Source: Homalodisca vitripennis
Taxonomy: Eukaryota; Arthropoda; Insecta; Hemiptera; Cicadellidae
Reading direction: 5' to 3'
Length of the DNA: 64,000 nt
NCBI RefSeq assembly: GCF_021130785.1
Contig: NC_060207.1
Span: 5,097,001-5,161,000, forward strand
The notes below the pieces were generated by a model that was given only the letters and a program-made list of their open reading frames with translations, ran no database searches and had not been told where the DNA came from. This document shows positions 23,601-32,600 of the stretch, one piece after another. The position numbers and the translations under genes are program-made. Within the stretch, counting starts at the first letter, position 1. Every line of letters starts with the position of its first letter.

Positions 23601-26600
23601 AACGAGTTGAAATGTAAGTATAAACGAGTTATGAACGAGACAATAGTAAATCTACCTTTACAATTTTACTCTTGTAAGTACAGTGTTAAGGTATGATTGA
23701 AGTGTGAGTAATGCCAGCGGGTAAATTATTTTGCAGCAAAGATGTCCGCTTGCCTGTGCAGCTGCAGAGAGCAATGGCGGCAGAGGCGGAGGCTGCTCGA
23801 GAGGCTAGAGCCAAAGTAAGAAAAATAGGCTATTTAACTACCTACTAAGTTTGATAATAATGATAATGAAAACTCTTTTCAACTTAAGTTTTTTATTGCG
23901 ATGTCCAGGATATCCTCTGTGTCTCGTTCAGCGCTTGGATGAGTAGAGACGGCAATGCACAATAGAAGTAGTTTTGCTTCCTCATAAATTAGAAAGGTAG
24001 TTTGCTAAATTCAATTCTGAAATACTTCTAATCGAAAATAAATACAATAGCCAAGTGACATAAAAAACAGCCCCCTACTTGTGAAATTGCTTCTTGAAAT
24101 CCGTGTAAAGGTCGAATAAATTAACTTTCTGTTGTATGCAGTGGTAATTAAGAGGAAAATGTGAAAGTGAATGCTTTGAGAATCAACCGTTTGCTTGTAC
24201 AACCTCGAGACTGCTGCTTGGACGGGTGACCGCTGAGCGATCATGTCCTTGTATATTTTAATAAAATAATACTAACTTGGCTTCTTGGTACACATTTCTA
24301 TCACTTGTCCAACACGCAATATCTAATTTTAAGCTTAATTGGAGTAAGTCTTATATACATCCTGAATAAAATACAAAATTAAATTTTAAACCAAAAAATT
24401 TTTATTTAGGAATTGGAGTCCCTAATATTTGAATTCCTACTTACACAAATTACTATACAGTCGAATGGTCACGACAGTATATCTAAAGCACTGTCAGATT
24501 AGGAATATAGACCGATTCTAATGCCTGTAATCTGGATATTATGATCAACGTACACTCCCGGGAACACATGATACATTGCATTGACCTACATAAGCACTTG
24601 ATATGACCGTATCTAACCTCATGGTCCCCAAGATCCAACCACAAGTGATTCCAGCTGGATTCAACCGGATAACCTGTGCATGCGCCATGAGTTACGAGAA
24701 GAACGTTTCCAAATTTACAAGCACGTTTCCTAATAATGGGTGATTCAAAAAGAGCGCCGGTTTTGAAAAGACCGGTCAATTTCATTTTATCGGTTGGCAA
24801 CAATGTTTGACCTTGATTCTATTTCTGGCTACATCCCGATTGTTGACGCAGTTGATATTTCTCTGATTAATGCATTCTGTGTCTAACCATGGAGAAGTTT
24901 ACTTGTGCGCAACGAGTATTAATAGTGAAAACGGCTACTATTATTAATTTATGCGGCTACTGTTAGGCCACTTCGCGGTACTCTAGGACGTAATGAAGCA
25001 CCGAATGAATCAACAGTTCGCAGACCTCATCAAAAAGTTTCAAGAAACAGTTCAACAGTCGACCTCAAAAGTTCTGGACGTCGTCGTTTGTGCCCCGAAC
25101 TGAACAGAACATTAATATAATAATATAAATAATAATAATAATAATAATAATATTCCTTTATTGCATAAAAACAATTTACAACAATTGCATTGCAAGCGTC
25201 AGTAATGGTACAAAAAATACATCAGTTATTTGATGATTTGTCAACTAAAATTATTATTTAATGAAAGGCAATAATCAGAACCAGGGATTTTTCTCGTTGC
25301 TCTTAATTTTCAAAATTTTCATCCCAGCGGCCCATCATGAACTCATCAACAGAATAAAATGCCTTTGATACCAGGAGTGTTTTAGACGAGCTTTGAAATT
25401 TTTTTGGATCATCGAGTTGTTTGATAACTTCAGGGAGCCCTATTGATTATTCTGACACCAAATTGTGACGGCAAGTGTTCAAAAGCAATTGTTCTGTGTT
25501 GGTCGATTCTAAAGTTGTCCCTGCCTCTAGTCTCGTACTGATGGACATCCCTACCCTGCAGCAACTCACATTTGAGTCTACAGTACAGGGCGACATCGAG
25601 AAATATAGAGGCAGGGTAAAGTCAGCAATCCAAGCTCCCTAAAGGAAATCTTTACACGACTCTCTGGGGTTCAATTTTGAAAGAATTCTGACAGCTTTCT
25701 TTTGAGTTCTAAATACTCTTTTCGAATTTGTACTTAGAACAGCTGCCCCACAGTCTCAAGCCGTAAGTCAAATGTGGATGTATCAGGCCAAAATATGCCG
25801 TTTTCAATACATCCAAAGAACAAAATTTTGCAAGATTGCGCAGGACAAAAATGCCCGAGGCAACCTTGGAGCAAACCTTTTCAATGTGATCGTCCATGTC
25901 AGTCCTCGGTCAAGGTGCATTCCAAGGAACTTAATGGATTCAGCTTCATCAAGAAGAACATCGTCCACCATCACTGCAGGCCGTAGTTCTTGGTCTTGTT
26001 GCTGCCGGAGGCAAAAAATTCATGACGTTTGATTTCGAGCTGTTTGTTTTCAGATTGAGTTTTGAGAAATGCTCGATGCATGAATTTCAACTCAATAAAT
26101 GCCTTCACTTCGAGATCGTGTTTTGATTTTGATCTGATGCAGAGAGTCGTGTCGTCAGCGTATTGAGTCACCTTTCCATTCTGGATTGATTGACGTCAAC
26201 CTATTGACGTAAATTATGAAAAGGACTGGCCCTAATATTGATCCCTGAGGGACACCATAGGGCATTTTCACTTTGCTTGACATGGCATTCGCGATCTGTA
26301 CGCACTGCTCTCTATCCTGAAGATAAGACGAGAGCCAGTCGTGCGGCAGACCCCGAATACCACTTGTCCCCACAACTGGTGCATCAGTTTTGCATGATGC
26401 ACACAGTCAAAAGCTTTGGAAAGGTCGAGGAATATGCTTAGCACATGTTCTCTCCTTTCCAGGCCATCGACAACATTGTGAATGAGATCCGTTACAGCAT
26501 CGATTGTCGATTTGTTTTTCCTGAACTCGAATTGTTCGGGACAAAGAATTTCGTAACGGTTCAAAAATTTTTCGAATTGTTTGAGAAATGCTTTTTCAAA

Positions 26601-29600
26601 AAATTTTGCTGAAAACAGGGAGGATGGAAATCGGACGATAATTGCTTGAGATGCAAGGAATCGTCTTTCTTGAAAATTGGAATGACTTTGGCTGTTTTCA
26701 ATGCAGAGGGAAAACGCCTTGTGCAAAAGAGAGATTAATCAATTTTGTGGATTGGTGTCAAAAAAGTGCTTGAAGCACCTTTTGATTGACCATACAGACA
26801 TCCGTTGATGTCGCAAGACTTTTTTGGTCTCAGATCTTGCACGATACGGGCCACCTCAGCCTTACCTATAGGAAAAAGAACCATAGATGAGACCGGTCCC
26901 GTCAATGGCTCTTCGCGAGAGCTGTCCAAGATAAACGAGTTATCTGGTTCAGCTACGGTCGAGAAAAATGTGTTAAATTCACTTGCCACTTTAAAGGGAT
27001 CGTCAATTGTGTCATTTATTGTTTTTAGTGTCGGAACCGAGAATTTGGAAACTTGTGGTTGATTTTGCTGCTATTAATGATGTTCCACGCGCTTTTTGAA
27101 AAGTTTTCTGATTGTTGTAATTGGTCTTCGACGTCTCGTGCCTTGGCTTTCTTTATTTCTTTTCGATAATTTTTGTTTGTAATTGCGAAAAAAAAGTTTT
27201 TGAACTCTTCATTTTCAGTCTTGACATATATCGAATGGTAAAACATGAGCCTTTCTCTTAGTTCAAGAATATCCTGGGGTAATCCAGGTATTCTTGCCCT
27301 CTTTGATACGCTCTTTTGAAAATTTTTGAACGGGCAAGTGATGTTTAAATGAAAATTACTTTGCCAATAAACGCGTTGAAGGCGTCCTCTACTCGGTCAA
27401 AAGAATCCAAGAAAGACCATGATTCTTTCTCGAGATATTTTTGAAAAGATTTACATTTGCAGCTTTTAAATCTCGTTTTGTTTTCATGGCGGGAGGTTCA
27501 GATTTTTGTTTGGATATTGTGAAAATGGCTTCCTGCGCGAAGTGGTCAGAGATGGCCGCGTCCATTACAGAGACCGAAACATCAGGAACATTTGTGATGA
27601 CGTTGTCGATGGCTGTGCTCGATGTGGCGGTCACTCTTGTTGGTGAGTGTTCACGGACCAGTTTAAACCGAAAAGAAGCAAGAATATCGCGAAACCGCTG
27701 GGTCAGGGGGTTGGTGCGATCCATCGCGTCGATATTGAAGTCACCAACGATAATGAACTTCAATGATTTTAAACTGAACAAATTTAGGAGGATTTCAAGG
27801 TTTTCAAAAAAGGTTGTGCTGCACCCATTTGGGGATCTGTATAAGCCAATTACTACAATTTTTCCAACGGAATTTTGATCAATTTTTATTCCAGCCACTT
27901 CAAAGTTAACATCACAGCTATAATCCACCCTGAAGGGCTGGAAATTCAATTGAGGATTGACAAATATTGCCTCACCACCCCCTTTGAAATTTGTTCGGTG
28001 AAAAGAGTTAGCCAATTCGTAATTGTTGATTCTGAACATAGCGACAGTGTCAGCCGTGAAGCCATCTTCAGAAACAACGAATATGTCGGGGTGCAAGCTC
28101 TTCTGCCATGAGTGTCAGCTCGTCTATTTTATTTGTGGCAGACTGCGCATTCTGGTGCACCACTGAAAAAACAAGGGTTGAATTTTGTGAATTTGGTTTT
28201 TGTGATTGATTGATTTGTGATTCCCTAGTTCTGATAAATAATTTATGTTATTTGCACAAGACTTGAGGATGGACAGTTTTTTTTGTGGACTTTTCACCGG
28301 AGACGAGTTTGGCAGGCCGCTTTTAACCGCCTCCACGAATGAGTCGAAGGGCAAGACGTGGGGCTGGGCTGCGGCTGTCAAGGTGGCAGGGTGGGTGGAG
28401 AGTGGTGGCGCAGATGCAGTCTTCTGAGGTCCGGTTGACGGCGTCTCAGTAGCGCTGGCTGCAGGCGGTTGGTATGATGGCGCTCTGAGGACAGAGGGGT
28501 TCATCCTCCGCAGACTATCCACCATCAGCTCCGCCAGCAGGTGCTTACTACCAGACCGCAGGTGCATGCCGTGTTGTTGTGTGAAAGCACCTCTGCCGAT
28601 GCGATTGAAGTCCATCACCACTGCCCCATGATGCCTCTCGCACAGCTCTTCAATATAGTTGTTGATGAGAGCGGTCTCTTGATGGATTTAGGTGAGTGGC
28701 TGGCAGATCGTGTCTATGGGGCAGGGTGGAGACGACAACGCTGGCGGTTCTCAGCTTTCTCGTGATACGCTGCTCGAGATGCTTGTAGATGTTGTATTGC
28801 TGGCCAGAGGCGACGTCGTTTGTCCCTGCTATGATGACGCAGCAGCTCCCGGGCGCAGGCGAGTCGTCGGCTACCGCCTCCAGCAGTTTTACCCCCTGAC
28901 TTACAGACGCCCTTTACTTTGGTCACCCGAGTGATTTTTCGCCTCACAAGATCAGCTAAGTCACGGGTATGGCTGTCGCCCTCGATGAGAATTGAAGAAA
29001 AAGGCAGTGGAGTTCTAGGTTTTCTTCTTCCTGGTCGTTTTTTCCTTCTTCTGCTCGCCACTGAGGAGTGTTGGGTATGACAGAGGGTTTTAGTTGACGT
29101 TTCGACTGTTGTGAGCCAGCCAAAGCCTGATACCTATCTCCCGTTTTGACTGGAAGGTGTTTTCGGCTGTGGTTTACCACTGTCCAGTCGGGCGGCTGCC
29201 CTCTGTCACACCCGCCATTTCTCCATCTTCTTCCCCCTCAAACATCGAATTTCCGCCTCAAGAACCTCAATTGTGATCCTGAGGCTAGCCCACGAGGTCC
29301 TTGGTTTCGGGGCACCACTGGTCCCTGCAGTTGGCCGGCAGGTCACACTGCACGCCGCAGTCAGCCGCGGAAGCGCGATGAGGTGGGTCACACTGCACGC
29401 CGCAGTCCGCTACGGAAGCGCGCACGTATGAATCCACTCTCGACGTATTTGCCACGAAAACCTGATCTGTGTATTGCATTAGACGTGTATCCGACTCGAT
29501 AGAGTGGTCCAATACACGTTTATGTTTATCATTGAGCTGCAGTAGATGGTCTTTAAGCATTTGGTTTTCAGCAACCAAGTCGGCAGCCTCCGTTGCTGGC

Positions 29601-32600
29601 ACGGACTGTGCAGCGTCAAGTGATCCGAGTGGAGTCGAGGTGCCTACGGACGTCGCGGGGTGACACGGCAGGAGGCGTCATCGCGACAAACCCGAGTCGG
29701 CACGCAGGCTGCACGCGTGGAAGGTTCGGTTTTGTTCAACGACGCGGGCGTCACGGCAGACTGTGCCAACGAAGCAGCAGGGGTCGATGCGCAAGCGAGT
29801 GTCGCGGGAGATGCGGCAGGCCGGGTAGGAGTAGGCGAGAAGGAGAGCGTTCTCATGGTGACAGGGTGGGACCCTAGGTGCTTGCCGCTGGACGTCACCA
29901 CTTGCGTAGCATTAGCGTTGGTCCTCACCTTAGCTCCACACTTCCTTCCCCCCCAAACATCGCCAAGCTCTGTCCCCGTTCTTCAAAACATGACTCTCTT
30001 TATATTTATGATTGTTGTAGAGGAGTAGACGTTTGCCATTCTTCGTCTGTTCAATCGATAGAGTCATTTTGTTTTACAACAATAATAATGTTTGGTTAAA
30101 TTCTCTTAATAATTAATTTGCACTGGTGAATAAATGAATAAATAAATAAATAATTAAAACTAAGGATAAAATGGAATAAGTTAAAATGCTAAAACTAGTT
30201 TAAAAGTCACATAAAACAGTTAAAAAAAGTCACATAGAAAAAGACTTGCAGAATTAAAATACAGGCAAGATTGAAAGGCCAGTCTTGAATATCACGATTA
30301 GCAATAGCAGCACTATCTGTGAGAAATGAATGAAACTACTGTTATTATAATGAAATAAAATAATATTCTTGGACACAAAAAGATAACGCCGGGAGTGTGA
30401 ATCGATCAGCGGCCCGGCGGAACTTCAGTCCACGACGCTGCCACTGAGCTACGCTCAACTTGATCGTAGGTCGTAGGTACTAATACTTGTGTCGCTCGAG
30501 ACTAGCGAGTGAGTAGGCACGTGTATGTAACCTTCTGACTTGTGCTTGGCGGTTAGTCAGAATTAGGTTAGGAAAATAAAGTTCTGTGCCTTACTCACAT
30601 GTACGTCCGACGCATTTAAAATTGAATAAATTGATAACTGTCACATTAAATAATTACAAAGTCACTAGCTTTACATTAACACTTCAACTTATCACCACTT
30701 ATTGAGATATAGTTAGGAGACGATATAGTCTCACTGTTGTGCATTAGCGCATGCTCATGCGCATCCCTTATTCTAATGAAAATAAAGCTCATAAGGTAAA
30801 GTATGAAACTATACTTTATAGACGTAAAGAATGGTTAAATCATCAACAAACATGGACTGTAATGTTTCGAGTTCATATGTAAGAAATAAAAATTAATTAA
30901 TAAAGCTGGAAACAATCCAGTTATTATCATACATAGGTCAGATTCCTTTATATGCCCCCAACGCTTAAACTTTTTTCAATGAACTTAGAACGTTATAAAA
31001 CGATGTAGTTGAGTAACAGAACTAACATTATGCCCCAACGCTAATTTTTCATTTACGGATTATTATAATGAATTACAATTGGTTACCAGCTAAGAAAAAA
31101 AGGGTAGTTACGTATTATATCGACCACATCCCTACATTTCTCCAAACACAAAAATTCAACAAAAACAAACATTACCAAACAAAAACTAAACTCTTTATTG
31201 AAAAATACACACAAAACTTGTTTTCAATCTTGATCACACTCAGCCAGCCAAAATGCAATTGCCTCCGGCCACCGAAGGTGCTGCCGAAGCCCGCGCTGAT
31301 GTCAACGAAAGTAAAACATCCCTCGAGATAGTACCTATCAGTAAAATATCAAATTCTAGAGGGGCTGATCAGGAATTTAAATTGAATTGTAATGGAAAGG
31401 CAATTATGTACTGTGCAAAAAACTTAAATAATCATGTGATACCGCGCGGCCTGCTGTAATCGGGATTCTCGAGAAAGATAAGATAACAGCGACAACAAAA
31501 CCGATCGCAATATCTGGAAATGCTTGTTGACTGATGTAATGTTAGTTCTGTTACTCAACTACATCGTGCATTGAAAAAAGTTTAAGCGTTGGGGGCATAT
31601 AACGGAATCTGATCTCATACAAATTTATTGAGAATACAAAAAGCAATTACTCGCGGCTTTGCAAGCTATTTCTCATTGAGTAAAATGTACATCAAAGGCA
31701 TATCCTTTGTTTGAAATTTGTTTTTGACGATGGAAGGATTGTGGAGGAAACAAGTGTTTCCCGGACATTTTCCATCGTTCAGTTATACAAACGTATCCTT
31801 TTAAAAAATGGTCAATGGAAGCTATTCCGATCTCCTGGTGATTGTTCAGAAAATTTAAATTTGAAATATCTATATCAGTGAAGATGCGGACAGTTAAAAG
31901 TGAAACTAATCACTTGACAGCCGCTTTAATTAACGTCGTCACACTAGAAGGCTTGCCAAAATTATTAGACCCTAAGTACAAAATAATGTATATACTTATT
32001 ACTGTGACAGCAGTAATGAAAAATTTTGGGAAATTGGTATAAATTTAGTGCTAATTCTTTAAACTGTAAATTAAAACATTTGTGCAAGATTTTAAAATGA
32101 CGCAAATACATTTTTTAATCATAGAGCAAGATATTCAGAGTAATGAAATAAGTCTAGCTACGTCAATACTCTCTCGTAGAAGATAGTAGCTATGCTTTAG
32201 AAGGGCGACGTTACTTTTGGTCACGCTGCATCTAAAGGCATCATATACTGTATGACTAGTCTTTTCCAAGTATGTTTTATTGGTAAGTCCAGGAATAATC
32301 TGTATAGAGGATCGTATAAATAGACACGAAAACATAGTGACGGTTATTGGAGTCCTAAGAATATGTCTTGTGTTATATGTGTGACTTATAACTTTTGAGG
32401 GAGTGTATATCGGGGGAGATAATATCGTTCCTTTTAAGCACGAATAGGAAATGCCATCGTAACTGCCATCACACTAACTGTGTCCTGGCATTTGTTCTGC
32501 AGGTAATCGCAGCCGAAGGAGAGCAGAAAGCTTCTCGTGCGCTAAGAGAGGCCTCAGAGGTGATAGGAGATTCACCGGCAGCGCTACAGTTGCGATATTT

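Noticed and set aside
24483..24803. 106-codon minus-strand open frame
   Set aside because: It runs into the mariner-type terminus and has no recognisable motif.
27441..30028. Plus-strand open frames of 94-145 codons
   Set aside because: They are shadows of the minus-strand CR1-like ORF1 and endonuclease.
30380..30462. A genuine tRNA gene on minus
   Set aside because: The A box is perfect, but the acceptor stem does not pair and the B box is imperfect. A SINE head fits better.
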